A stretch of DNA of 64,000 bases from Adiantum capillus-veneris (GCA_014529385.2 CM043962.1:45451598-45515597), one strand, 5' to 3'; shown: positions 43,662 through 53,548, counted from the stretch's first letter. Notes: a model not told the origin generated them from the sequence alone. Translations and numbers: made by a program.

Positions 43662-43663
43662 CG

Positions 43664-43675
43664 TGGTATCAGAGC
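43664..43675 (+). promoter_or_regulatory. Primer-binding site of copia
   Basis: TGGTATCAGAGC, complementary to initiator Met-tRNA. Confidence 0.9.
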
Positions 43676-44216
43676 TTTAGGGTTTCCAAGAGAGCCTTTT
43701 TTCGCAACACAGATCAGAATTCTGTTCTTGCTCGCTGCGGGAAGGATATTCAACCGTTTTCGATCAACTCTGTCGCGAAGGGATCCTCTCACCGTGTAGA
43801 ATCGACCTCCGGTGACAGTTTCCCCAAAATTAGGGTTTCAAAAACTGGCGAACAACAGCCTATTTCTGCTGGAATTGACCAATTTCGGGGTCAATTTGAT
43901 GCAATTTCATTAGGGCAAGTCTCACAGGTCAATCTTACAGGTGTTTCCACCAACGAGGTTCTGAAAATTCAGCAAAACAGGTGTTTACAGGTCTGATTTT
44001 TGCCCTAAAACAGGGAATTTCAGCAAGCAAATGATGTATATACCTTGTGGAAACCTTTGGTAAGGGTTTGGCAGTGAATGTACGCCGTTTTGGGGTGATT
44101 TCGCGTGAAATTTGCTCGCTGTTTTTCTGTAACAGCAAGCTGTTTTTGCCCGATTGCGCACATTTGGGCGTGTTTAGGTCGGCAAAACAGGGTTTCAGTG
44201 TTTGCAATCACTCAGA

Positions 44217-46130
44217 ATGGCTTCTAGCAGTGAAAGTGGCAATTTGTTGCACATTCGCAAGCTTGAAGGTGCCCATAACTTTGCTATATGGAAGAAGCAA
44301 TGTTATAATGTGATGTTGCAGAAGAAACAGGCGAAACCTATTAAGTTACAGGGTGTGAAACCGGTTGATATGGAGGTTGAAGAATGGGAAGAAGTGGACG
44401 AGTTGGCTCGCTCCACGATCATGCTTTCGGTGTCTGACAATTTACTCTTCAATGTAGAGAATGAGCAGACAGCATGGGGCATGTGGAAGCGTTTAGACGA
44501 GTTGTATGCACAGCAGAGTGCTGCCAGTAAAGTGTATTGGCTTAAGAAGCTTATGGATCTCCGCATGAAGGAGGGCACGCACATGTCAGTGCACCTCAAT
44601 GAATTCAATTCTATTTTCAGCCAGCTGACAGAGCTGAAATTCACGATTGATGAGGAGTTCAAAGCTACTTTTCTGCTATGCACATTGCCCGAGAGTTGGG
44701 ATGTATTCCGGACAGCTCTTAGTAACTCAAGTGCGTCACTTAAGTATGCAGATGTAGAGAGTTCTCTCTTGATGGAAGAGATGAACAGGAAGAACACCAC
44801 AGGTGGGTCTTCTAATGCATTGCACTTGAGAGGCAGGTCTCAACAGAGGGAGAAATCTGACAGTAAGGACAGGGCACGCAGCAAATCTCGTAGGAAAGAT
44901 GTTGTGTGTCATCATTGTGGAAAGAAAGGGCATTATAAACGGGAATGCTATGAGTGGAAGAAAGAGAAGAACAAGGGTGCTGAAACTGATGCAAAGGACA
45001 AGGGAAATGCCAAGAAGAGCACTGTGTTGATTGAGGAAATCAATGTTGCTAGTAGTTGTGACAGTGACAGCAGCACTGATGTACTCAATGCCTCTTCTGT
45101 GGATGCACATACCCTTGCTATGGGTTCTGATATGGACATGCATACTTGGATTCTTGATTCAGGTGCCTCCTTTCATGTAACACCTCATAGGGATTGGTTT
45201 ACACAGTACTCAGGTGAGGTGCAGGGCACTGTTTATTTGGGAGACAACTATGCATGTGACATTGCAGGTATTGGCAGTGTCCAATTTTCCTTTGCTGATG
45301 GTATGACTTTTGTTTTGCACAAAGTGCGTCATGTGCCACAGCTCAAGAAGAGTTTGATTAGTACAGGGCAGCTAGATGATGCAGGCTATCACACCACTTT
45401 TGGTGATAGCAAGTGGAAAATTTGTAAAGGGGCCCGGATTGTAGCCAAGGGTTGTAAATCGGACACTTTGTATCCTTTGCATGTATCTAGTGTGCGTGAC
45501 CATGTTGTCGCCGTAACCGAGCAGCCAAGTGTTTCTTTGTGGCATGGCCGGTTGGGACACATGAGTAAAAGAGGAATGGAAACTCTGTCTCGCTGTGGTT
45601 ATTTGCCGTGTTTGAGGTATGCTGATTTTTCTCATTGTGAGCACTGTATTTATGGTAAGCACAGTCAAACACCGCACAAAAGGTCACTTTCTTTGAAGTC
45701 TGACAGGTTAGACTTAGTGCATTCCGATGTATGTGAAATGCCACAGTTGTCCTTAGGGGGAAAGAAATATTTTGTCTCGTTTATCGATGATGCTACACGT
45801 AAGGTGTGGGTGTATCCAATACGTGCTAAAAGCGATGTTTTGGATACTTTCAAGAAGTTTCTTGCGTTTGTTGAGAATCAAACTGACAAGAAGCTTAGGT
45901 CTTTGCGCTTAGACAATGGGGGGGAGTATGTATCAAAAGCATTCATTGACTTTTGTGCTACTAAAGGTATTAAAAGAGAGCTCACGGCTCCTTTTAATCC
46001 CTCTCAGAATGGAGTTGCAGAGAGGTTGAACCGGACTATCCAAGAGAAAGTTCGGAGTATGCTGTCACATGCTGCATTACCTCATGGTTTTTTGGGCAGA
46101 AGCTGTGCAAACAGCTATTCACTTGATTAA
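44217..46130 (+). CDS. Copia gag-protease-integrase (N-terminal part of polyprotein)
   Basis: I place the start at MASSSESGNLLHIRKLEG (44217), five codons inside the longest frame, because it matches a usual copia gag opening. Domains in order: gag (AIWKKQCYNVML, WKRLDELYAQQSAASKVYWL; residues about 20-190), zinc knuckle CHHCGKKGHYKREC (about 233-246), protease WILDSGASFHVTPH with intact DSGA (about 305), GAG-pre-integrase with HxxxH and CxxC (WHGRLGHMSKRGM, CEHCIYGKH; about 440-485), integrase core HSDVCEMP, SLRLDNGGEY and NGVAERLNRT (D, D, E all present; about 505-610). The last residues after PHGF are out of frame because of an extra T at 46088-46093. Confidence 0.93.
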   Translation: MASSSESGNLLHIRKLEGAHNFAIWKKQCYNVMLQKKQAKPIKLQGVKPVDMEVEEWEEVDELARSTIMLSVSDNLLFNVENEQTAWGMWKRLDELYAQQSAASKVYWLKKLMDLRMKEGTHMSVHLNEFNSIFSQLTELKFTIDEEFKATFLLCTLPESWDVFRTALSNSSASLKYADVESSLLMEEMNRKNTTGGSSNALHLRGRSQQREKSDSKDRARSKSRRKDVVCHHCGKKGHYKRECYEWKKEKNKGAETDAKDKGNAKKSTVLIEEINVASSCDSDSSTDVLNASSVDAHTLAMGSDMDMHTWILDSGASFHVTPHRDWFTQYSGEVQGTVYLGDNYACDIAGIGSVQFSFADGMTFVLHKVRHVPQLKKSLISTGQLDDAGYHTTFGDSKWKICKGARIVAKGCKSDTLYPLHVSSVRDHVVAVTEQPSVSLWHGRLGHMSKRGMETLSRCGYLPCLRYADFSHCEHCIYGKHSQTPHKRSLSLKSDRLDLVHSDVCEMPQLSLGGKKYFVSFIDDATRKVWVYPIRAKSDVLDTFKKFLAFVENQTDKKLRSLRLDNGGEYVSKAFIDFCATKGIKRELTAPFNPSQNGVAERLNRTIQEKVRSMLSHAALPHGFLGRSCANSYSLD

Positions 46131-48318
46131 TCGCTCACCTAGCAAGGCTTTGGGTGGAAAGGTGCCTGAGGAGGTGTGGTCTGGCAAGCCACCCTCATAT
46201 GCACATTTAAGAGTGTTTGGTTGTGAGGCCTATGTTCACATCCGGAGTGAACTGCGCACCAAACTAGAACCAAAGTCTCATAAATGCATTTTCCTAGGAT
46301 ATGGTGAGGATGGTGAAATGGGGTATAGATTATGGGAGCCCGCATTACGGAAAATCATACGCAGCAATGATGTCATCTTCAATGAGAATTGCATGCACAA
46401 ACAGCCCACAAAGGTCGAGGAAGTGCGCCGGGTTGTTTTTCGTGAAGATGTTACATATGGACAGCCAAGAAGGCCCAATGTTCAACAGCCTTTACATGCT
46501 GAAAATGGTGCTGAAAATCAGCCATTAGCTGCTGAAAATCAGCCCCAACAAGTTGCCATTGATGCACCACAGGTAGGGGAACAGGTTGATGCTCCTAGAC
46601 CGCCCGTTGTTGCGATGCAACCGGCTGAACAGCCTGCTGTTTTTGATGGTTTACAGGCTGAAAATCCACCTGTTATGGATCATTGGGTGCGTAGGTCTAC
46701 TCGGGTGACAAGGCCCCCCGATAGATATGAACCGTCTTTGGACTATGTCATGCTTACTGATTGTGGTGAGCCGTCTTGTTATAAAGAGGCTATGCAACGG
46801 GAAGACAGTAAGAAATGGTTCAAAGCAATGGTTTCGGAAATGCAGTCTTTGGAGAAAAACCATACATGGGACTTGGTTGATTTGCCTAAAGGGCATAAGG
46901 CTCTGCCATGTAAATGGGTTTACAAGACCAAGGTCACATCTGATGCTTCTTCTAAGTACAAGGCACGTTTGGTTGCTAAAGGGTACAAGCAAAAGCATGG
47001 TGTGGATTTTGATGAGATTTTTTCTCCTCTTGTAAAGCTTGCCACATTACGTCTTGTTTTAGGCCTGGTTGCTTCTGAAGATATGGAGTTAAAGCAAATG
47101 GATGTCAAAACAGCGTTTTTGCATGGCGATTTGCTTGAGATGATCTATATGATGCAGCCAGAAGGTTTTGTGTCAAAGGGGCAAGAGAAGAAAGTATGTA
47201 GACTCTTGAAGAGCTTGTATGGTTTGAAACAGTCTCCCCGTGCATGGTATCACAAGTTTGATACATTCATGAGGTCTCAAGGATACAAAAGAAGTAATTC
47301 TGATCACTGTTTGTATATCAAAACGGCAAGTGATGGATCTCTTCTATTGCTGATTTTGTATGTTGATGACATGCTTCTTGCAGGTAAAAATGTCACGGAA
47401 TTGGATGCATTACAGCAAAGCTTAAAGAATCGCTTTGACATGAAGGATCTTGGTAATGCTAATCATATTTTGGGCATGCGTATCTCTCGGGATAGACTCA
47501 ACAGGCGTCTGTATCTATCTCAACGAGATTATGTTAATAAGGTGCTACATCGTTTTCATATGGATGGGGGAAAGGCACTTAGTACTCCGCTGCCTCCATA
47601 TGTAAAACTGACTGCACATGACTGCCCAAACACAGATGATATGCGGGCTGAAATGGCCAAGATTCCTTATGCATCAGCCGTTGGCAGTTTGATGTATGCT
47701 ATGGTTGCTACACATCCGGACATTGCATTTGCGGTGGGAGTGGTAAGCAGGTACATGAGCAATCCTGGCAAAAAGCATTGGGAAGCAGTGAAGTGTATCT
47801 TGAGATACTTGAAAGGCACTAAAGACTTGTGCATTTGTTTTGGGAAGAGTGAGACATCTGTGCATGGCTTTACAGATGCAGATTTTGCTGGACATCCAGA
47901 TTGCAGGAAGTCTACCTCTGGATATGTGTTTACATTCACAGGAGGTGCAGTTTCTTGGATTTCTAGACTGCAAAAATGTGTTGCTTTGTCTACCACTGAG
48001 GCTGAGTATGTGGCTGCCACTGAGGCATGCAAAGAAGCTTTGTGGCTCATGCGTTTGGTAGAAGAGCTTGGCATTAAGTCACCGGTTCCTGTGCTACACT
48101 GTGATAGTCAGAGTGCTATTATGCTTGCAAGGAATCCTGTTTTTCATGCCAAGACAAAGCACATAGAGGTGAAGTATCATTTTATCAGGAGTGTGCTTGA
48201 TGACAAGAGCATTACACTTGTCAAGGTGCACACAGATGACAATCTTGCAGATCTTTTGACCAAGAGTCTTCCAGCAGAGCGGTTTGCATATTGCCGTCAG
48301 ATGATGGGTGTTGGATGA
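46069..48318 (+). CDS. Copia integrase end, RT and RNase H (C-terminal part of polyprotein)
   Basis: Continues the polyprotein in the next frame. The true in-frame join is just after the T run at 46088-46093, so the first Met is not a real start. It contains FWAEAVQTAIHLINRSPSKA, KCIFLGYGEDG, a Gln/Pro-rich linker, RT (CKWVYKTKV, YKARLVAKGYKQKHGVDFDE, KQMDVKTAFLHGDL, LYGLKQSPRAWY, LILYVDDMLLAG with YVDD intact) and RNase H (STTEAEYVAATEACKEALWL, LHCDSQSAIMLARNPVFHAK, DNLADLLTKSLPAERF). It ends before the polypurine tract. All catalytic motifs are intact. Confidence 0.93.
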   Translation: MLHYLMVFWAEAVQTAIHLINRSPSKALGGKVPEEVWSGKPPSYAHLRVFGCEAYVHIRSELRTKLEPKSHKCIFLGYGEDGEMGYRLWEPALRKIIRSNDVIFNENCMHKQPTKVEEVRRVVFREDVTYGQPRRPNVQQPLHAENGAENQPLAAENQPQQVAIDAPQVGEQVDAPRPPVVAMQPAEQPAVFDGLQAENPPVMDHWVRRSTRVTRPPDRYEPSLDYVMLTDCGEPSCYKEAMQREDSKKWFKAMVSEMQSLEKNHTWDLVDLPKGHKALPCKWVYKTKVTSDASSKYKARLVAKGYKQKHGVDFDEIFSPLVKLATLRLVLGLVASEDMELKQMDVKTAFLHGDLLEMIYMMQPEGFVSKGQEKKVCRLLKSLYGLKQSPRAWYHKFDTFMRSQGYKRSNSDHCLYIKTASDGSLLLLILYVDDMLLAGKNVTELDALQQSLKNRFDMKDLGNANHILGMRISRDRLNRRLYLSQRDYVNKVLHRFHMDGGKALSTPLPPYVKLTAHDCPNTDDMRAEMAKIPYASAVGSLMYAMVATHPDIAFAVGVVSRYMSNPGKKHWEAVKCILRYLKGTKDLCICFGKSETSVHGFTDADFAGHPDCRKSTSGYVFTFTGGAVSWISRLQKCVALSTTEAEYVAATEACKEALWLMRLVEELGIKSPVPVLHCDSQSAIMLARNPVFHAKTKHIEVKYHFIRSVLDDKSITLVKVHTDDNLADLLTKSLPAERFAYCRQMMGVG

Positions 48319-48397
48319 GTAAGTGCATGATCAGCTGATGTATCATAGTTAGTTGATTCTTTGATCTCCCAAGGTACATTGCCTTTAGGTGGGAGGT

Positions 48398-48677
48398 TGT
48401 TAGGGAATAAAGGCCTAAGTGCCTTGTATTTACTAACTTATAAGTTAAAAGACTTATAAGTGAGGGGGCCCAAGTGTGAATGGCCCCCTAGTCACTTACT
48501 CATATACTCAAAGGTGAAGCCCAAAATAAAACATAGCGTGGCTTTTCCCAAATATTCAACGAGCTCTCTCTCTCTCTCACGTTTTCTCTGCATGTGCTCT
48601 TTCTGCGCCAATCTCCTCTTCTCCTTCTCTCTCATTGCATATAACAGCAAGTCGGCTCTCTCTCCTGCTCCCCCACA
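48398..48677 (+). repeat. 3' LTR of copia (280 bp)
   Basis: Same length as 43382-43661, with about three or four substitutions (for example GCGTGTGC/GCATGTGC and AAGTGGGC/AAGTCGGC). Followed by target duplication TTCTT. Confidence 0.93.
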
Positions 48678-48682
48678 TTCTT

Positions 48683-49231
48683 GATAGTATTCTTATTCAA
48701 GGCGCGATAGTCAATGCACATGCGCCATGAACCATCCTTCTTCTGCACTAAGAGTACAGGTGAACAAAAAGGGGATGAACTGGGCTGAATCAGCCCCTTC
48801 TCTAAAAGCTCGTTGACCTGACTCATAATCTCTTTCTGCTGGGCTGCACTAACCCTGTATGGTGGTCTATTCGGTGGACTAGAACCTGGCACAAGATCTA
48901 TAGTATGATCCTCAAGTCTCTCAGGAGGTAACTCCCCTGGCAAAGAGTCCGAAAAACAATCACTGAAACCACTCAAAAAAGTTGACCTGTCTTTATCTAA
49001 GGTAGACAAATTAGATACAACTTGAGGTACTTCTTTCGCAAAGATCAAGTACGCAGAAAGATGATTCTTTATTACAGATGAAATAGCAGAAGCAGAAACA
49101 ACTGGAACAGTTTCGCCTTTAAGCTTTACATCAAGGACATGAGTCTTTCCTCTATGTACAAGGGTAATCTTTTTGTTGTAAGTATCCACCATAGCATGCA
49201 ACCTGTAACACCATGGGATACCCAGTAACAC
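48683..49231 (-). CDS. Chromovirus protease end and start of RT
   Basis: Reads [20 protein letters not shown], a linker, [60 protein letters not shown] and [20 protein letters not shown], the canonical entry into a gypsy RT. It is cut by the copia at KNTIKN and continues at 43381. It is separated from the gag-protease frame by a single TGA at 49235-49237. Confidence 0.9.
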
Positions 49232-49234
49232 ATC

Positions 49235-51142
49235 TCAGCCCTCAAGCGGCATAATATGAAATTCTTCCGCATCCACATAGCTCTGAATGTGCAGACGAAG
49301 CTTTCCCAGAATGGGAGTAACAGGCTCTGAATGTCCTGGGCATGCCAAACCTGCTTCGCCTGTCATACCCATCTCCTCTGCACGAATGCCCAACTTTGAT
49401 GCCAATTCTGGTGATATGAAATTTGCACGGGCTCCTGGATCAAAGAAAACCAGCACTGTCTGGTCTCTAACTTTGCCCCAAGCTCTGCACAGCTCCGTGG
49501 CATCTGTGTTTGGCTGATCTCCAACCAAATCTGGAACAAGTCCTGCACTCGGCTTTGGCTTCTTCCCTTTATGGTCTGACTTGTCATCCTTATCCTGTGA
49601 CTTCTTCTGTGGGCACTCATTTGCAAAGTGTCCTTCCTGTTCACAAATGTAGCATTTCTTGGCCTCCCTAAGAGCTTTCCTTTCTTGAAAAGTTTTGCCA
49701 GAAAAATGCCTTTTTTGTCCTTGTCCTCGTTCCGAAGAAGATTTAGATTGCTTCTGGGACGTATCAGCTTCTTGAGTGGAGGGCTTCTTTGTAGGAGATT
49801 CAGAAGGCTTTGCTGCAACATTGCCCTTGGCTGAAAACTGTTTGCCCTGGGACCCTTTCTTGTGGCTATTAAATCCATCGGAATCTCCCTTCGACAGATT
49901 GCTGGCCACTCTTGCATTCTCTATCAACTGAAACATATTCATGACAGTAGTCTTTGTGCAGTAGTCCCTGATTTTCTTGGGCAATCCGCAACAGTACTTC
50001 TCAATCTGTTCTGACAAAGGCACAAACCTGTAAGAGGTGACTGGCAACAGTGCGGCCCAAAACCGTTTATTGTACTCTTCCAGATCCGCACACTGTTTAG
50101 CATTCAACTCGTGCCATTCTGTCATCACATCCACTTCAAAAGTGTTTGTCAACCATGCAGGCGCAAAAAGCTGTTTGAATTGGACCCACGTTGTTGGGGC
50201 TTGACCCTGGTTCAACAATGCGGTCCACCATTGGAGCGCATTCCCTTTCAAGAAAGTGGTAGCCTTGCGTATCTTTGAAGATTCCGTGAAGTTGCCTCCA
50301 GCATAAGCTGCATCGAACTGCTGTATGAAGGTCAAAGCCTTTAATTGGTCCTCAGTTCCTCTGAAAGTTTCAAACTTCACTCCCTGCCCACCTTCCTTGT
50401 AATCCTTAGGCTGACTCAAAGGAGCCACATTATCATAAACAGGTGCCTGTAACAGTGGTGCTCCATGAGGATTCATTCCAGCACTCGCATCAACTGTTTT
50501 CCCTGTCATATCTGCATTTTGTACGTATGGCTGCGAAAAACCAGCCATACCAAATTGTGTTCCAGGCACTCGAAACTGGCCATAGGCACCCTGAAAACCT
50601 GGTTGGACACCCATGTTTGCGTACATAGGGTTACCCATGCCTGTTTGCATTGTCCCGAACACATTCCCTGGCATATAACCTGTGGAAGGTCTAGCCATAG
50701 CTTGAAACACTGAACCACCTCCAAAATAACCAAGATAAGTATTAGGTAATGGAAGGGTCTGACACATAGCCTGTTCATTGCTCCCTTGACCATTCACAAA
50801 CAGTTCCTGTCCAGCTAAAGCAAGTTGCTTTGGATCATTGGACACCGCTAGTTGCTTAACCACATGGGCTTTCCCTTGAGCATCATGAGTCCTCTGCGCA
50901 TTGGAAATCTCCTTTTCCTGCAACGGCTCAGTCATGCCCTGTGTAGGAGGCTGAAAACCCTGTGTCGGAGCCTGTAAGAATTCCTGCATCCTTGGGTTGT
51001 TAGCCAACTGCTGAAACATGTCCATGCAACAACGCAGTTGAGTTCTAAACAACCTGTCCTCTTCTTGAAGAGTTGAAGGAATTTTCTCTGTGCCATGTGA
51101 GGAAGATCCCTCTTCACGTACTTGGTCTCTCTTCTCTGCCAT
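49235..51142 (-). CDS. Chromovirus gag and protease
   Basis: 635 residues from MAEKRDQVREEGSSSHGTEK. An N-terminal helix (CCMDMFQQLANNPRMQEFLQ), a Gln/Gly/Pro-rich stretch, the gag domain (VKFETFRGTEDQLKALTFIQ, LQWWTALLNQ, TEWHELNAKQCADLEEYNKR; residues about 250-410), a Ser/Lys-rich linker, zinc knuckle CYICEQEGHFANEC (about 490), then protease VLVFFDPGARANFISPELAS with DPGA at the active site (usually DSGA). It stops with MPLEG and TGA, directly before the in-frame continuation DVLLGIPW. The start lies only 4 bases from LINE sequence. Confidence 0.9.
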   Translation of the reverse strand: MAEKRDQVREEGSSSHGTEKIPSTLQEEDRLFRTQLRCCMDMFQQLANNPRMQEFLQAPTQGFQPPTQGMTEPLQEKEISNAQRTHDAQGKAHVVKQLAVSNDPKQLALAGQELFVNGQGSNEQAMCQTLPLPNTYLGYFGGGSVFQAMARPSTGYMPGNVFGTMQTGMGNPMYANMGVQPGFQGAYGQFRVPGTQFGMAGFSQPYVQNADMTGKTVDASAGMNPHGAPLLQAPVYDNVAPLSQPKDYKEGGQGVKFETFRGTEDQLKALTFIQQFDAAYAGGNFTESSKIRKATTFLKGNALQWWTALLNQGQAPTTWVQFKQLFAPAWLTNTFEVDVMTEWHELNAKQCADLEEYNKRFWAALLPVTSYRFVPLSEQIEKYCCGLPKKIRDYCTKTTVMNMFQLIENARVASNLSKGDSDGFNSHKKGSQGKQFSAKGNVAAKPSESPTKKPSTQEADTSQKQSKSSSERGQGQKRHFSGKTFQERKALREAKKCYICEQEGHFANECPQKKSQDKDDKSDHKGKKPKPSAGLVPDLVGDQPNTDATELCRAWGKVRDQTVLVFFDPGARANFISPELASKLGIRAEEMGMTGEAGLACPGHSEPVTPILGKLRLHIQSYVDAEEFHIMPLEG

Positions 51143-51145
51143 ATC

Positions 51146-52617
51146 GACAGAGAGATGCCTGACAGCATGAGCGAGGACCTGATTTACCTCATTCCCAAGG
51201 AGGGTGGCTCCTTGGATGAGATTCGATAATGGCGGCCCATCACTATCCTTGACTCAGCCTACAAAATTCTTGCCAAGGCTTTGAGTTTGAGGATTCATCC
51301 ACTTCTAGAGATCATTATACATAGGACACAGATAGGTTTTGTCAAGGAGCGTAGTATCCTTGACAACATCTTTACTTTTTTGGGAGGCTTCTGCTTTTGC
51401 ACGGCTCCATGGTGAGGATCTAGTGATACTTCTTCTTAATTTTGAGAAGGCCTACAATAGAGTTGACTGGGACTTTTTGGAGGGCACTCTACGTAGGATG
51501 GGCTTCTCAGATACTTGGATTAGAGGTGTGTCAGCTCTGTACAGACGGGCATATAGTCGGGTACTTTTGTCAGGAGGTAGAGGTGATCGTTTCATGCTGA
51601 CACGTTTGGTCAGGGCTTCCCTCTTGCCCCCTTCCTCTTTCTGTTCTATGTTGAGGCGATTAGTAGGCTTTTGATTTCACAGCAGCTTGGTCTACGTGGC
51701 TTAGCGCTCCCTATTCGGGGAGATGAGCTACTAGATGCTGAGTTTGCAGACGACTCAGCCTTGTACTTGGATGGCCAAGAGGCAAACCTTCACAGGTGTG
51801 AGCAGGCTCTTGAGACCTTTTGTTGTGCATCAGGCGCACTGATCAACTGGAGAAAGACAGTGGCTTTCTCAGTTGGTAGTGCTCCTACGCGTGATCAGAT
51901 GCCAGGTGAGGGTTTTAGATGGATTCCCCCGGGGACTGCAGTTCGATACTTGGGCTGTCAGGTTGGCTTGGACTTGTCTCCCGAACAGCAGATTGCTCCC
52001 CTCCTCCTGTCCATCAAGAGGAAGTTGTTACATTGGAGCTCCGCACGACTTTCTCTGGCAAGATGAGTTGTAGTGGCCAACCAGGTGTTGTTGGCTACTA
52101 TGTGGTACATCACTTCTTGTTGGATCTTTTCGAGTGCTTGCATCAGCCAGGTAGAGAGGCTGATCAGGAACTTCCTTTGGTCAAGGCGTGACACTCAGAT
52201 AGCCTGGGCCAAAGTGGTCTGGCAAGTCATCACTCTACCTTGTTCTGAGGGGGGGTTGGGGATCATAGACCCAGCACAAGAGAGTAAAGCCCTTCTTGGG
52301 AAGTTTGTTGTCAGAGGACTGCTTCCAGGGGAGGAGCCTTGGAAGGAGTTTTTGCTTCACCGGCTTAGAGCTAGAGTGCCTCAGGTTGGAGGCCCTTGGA
52401 GACCTTCCACCATATGGATTTTCATAGAGATGCGCAGAGTTGGCCTGAGCAGGAGACTAGAGGACCGTTTTGCTGTGAGCCTTCTTCGATCCTGGGAGCA
52501 GCTACAGAGAGGCTTGGAGCAACACCAGCCTACTTGCACGGAGGAGCCCCTAAGAAAGCCCCTTGTTTGGAACCCCATGGTTAGCACTCAGAGAGGCCAC
52601 TTGGTTGGTAGTAGGCC
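51146..52617 (+). pseudogene. LINE ORF2 RT and post-RT region
   Basis: Second piece of the long LINE: REMPDSMSEDLIYLIPKEGG, WRPITILDSAYKILAKAL, QIGFVKERSILDNIF, LLLNFEKAYNRVDWDFLEGT, FYVEAISRLL, then DAEFADDSALYLDGQEANLH (catalytic FADD, about 51745), SGALINWRKTVAFSVG, YLGCQVGL, MWYITSCWIFSSACISQVER, and WQVITLPCSEGGLGIIDPAQ. Only a few frameshifts interrupt it (near 51330, 51600, 51665, 52065), so it is the best LINE RT in the window. It ends at the palindromic insertion at 52623. Confidence 0.88.
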
Positions 52618-52622
52618 CCATG

Positions 52623-53128
52623 TGTAACAAACTTGGACACTCCAAGTCAAGAATCAACCGCGACAGCACCAAATAACCACTTCAAAACAATTCACAGATC
52701 ACAATAGATTTGCACTGGCCCGACGGAGTTCCGTGCCTAGAGATATTGGCCCCAAAGACTGGCGCCCCTTTCGGTATTTCTTTTTGTATTAATCAATCAT
52801 CAAAGTACAAGAGAGCGGTTAGGGTTTCACTCTCAGGCTCTGCTTTTGGGCATCCCTTGTAACCTTTAAATTAGTGGTGAGGGCCTCACTTCTCAGAGCA
52901 TCTGGACGCAGAGTCTGAGAGTGAAACCCTAACCGCTCTCTTGTACTTTGATGATTGATTAATACAAAAAGAAATACCGAAAGGGGCGCCAGTCTTTGGG
53001 GCCAATATCTCTAGGCACGGAACTCCGCCGGGCCAGTGCAAATCTATTGTGATCTGTGAATTGTTTTGAAGTGGTTATTTGGTGCTGTCGCGGTTGATTC
53101 TTGACTTGGAGTGTCCAAGTTTGTTACA
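52623..53128. mobile_element. Palindromic LTR-derived insertion with target duplication
   Basis: 506 bp. Arms of 214 bp (52623-52836 and 52915-53128) are inverted copies with a single mismatch seen. The spacer is 78 bp. Both outer ends are the U5 terminus of a gypsy LTR (TGTAACAAACTTGGAC on the left, its complement GTTTGTTACA on the right). It is flanked by the 5-bp duplication CCATG (52618-52622 and 53129-53133) and splits a LINE frame. The spacer and right arm are collinear with part of the LTRs at 53549-59080 and 61260-61803; the left arm is the inverted duplicate of the R-U5 side. No coding capacity. Confidence 0.9.
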
Positions 53129-53133
53129 CCATG

Positions 53134-53548
53134 TTTCCTGGGGTCCCATGGCAAAGGGTCCAGCACGCACTTTAGGTGACTGGTTACAGTTCTCAGGCTT
53201 GTCAGAGGAGCTTCAGAGCACCCAGCTTCAGGGCATGAGAGGGGTGCAGAGCATGTCTCGACTCTCAAGACATCACAGAGGCAGTACCAGCTGAGTGGCT
53301 CACGCCTCTCGAGTCAGTAGCGCCCAGATGGATGGGGGCCTTCACGCGGCTGGAGGTTCTCATCGTAGTTCGGGCTTGCTCAAAGACTGTTTCCTCCTTG
53401 TTTTTCGAGCTACAGGGTAAAGGAAGCTTACACCGAGTTTCAATAGAGGCCCCACAAGTGGCAGTGTAGTTTTCATAGGATCCGAGTGGTGGGCATCTGT
53501 GTCATAGATCCTAACCCAGTAGCTCTTGCGACTGGCCACTGGAGGTTG
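53134..53548 (+). pseudogene. LINE ORF2, third piece
   Basis: Continues with WGPMAKGPARTLGDWLQFSG and LSEELQSTQLQGMRGVQ, then degraded sequence to CTGGCCACTGGAGGTTG, where a gypsy LTR begins. Confidence 0.6.

Larger units (their letters stand above)
43382..48677 (+). mobile_element. Ty1/copia element, nearly intact
   Basis: 5296 bp with 280-bp LTRs at both ends (TG...CA), 5-bp target duplication TTCTT (43377-43381 and 48678-48682), PBS TGGTATCAGAGC at 43664-43675, and a polypurine tract (TTAGGTGGGAGGT, 48385-48397). Gag, protease, integrase, RT and RNase H are all present in copia order and open except for one extra T in a T run at 46088-46093. The LTRs differ at only about three or four sites. 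It is the youngest complete insertion in the window and lies inside the chromovirus RT. Confidence 0.95.
38397..51145 (-). mobile_element. Ty3/gypsy chromovirus, 5' LTR missing, two nested insertions
   Basis: Minus-strand element in a LINE. In sense order: gag-protease (51142-49235), pol beginning at 49231, a copia insertion (48677-43382), RT (43381-43157), a hAT-like insertion (43148-42462), RT end, RNase H and integrase (42461-40662), integrase tail with chromodomain (40569-40192), and a 1435-bp 3' LTR (39831-38397). The gag ATG lies only a few bases from LINE sequence at 51146, so the 5' LTR and leader were lost. One in-frame stop, a 29-bp tandem duplication and the insertions inactivate it. 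Confidence 0.88.
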
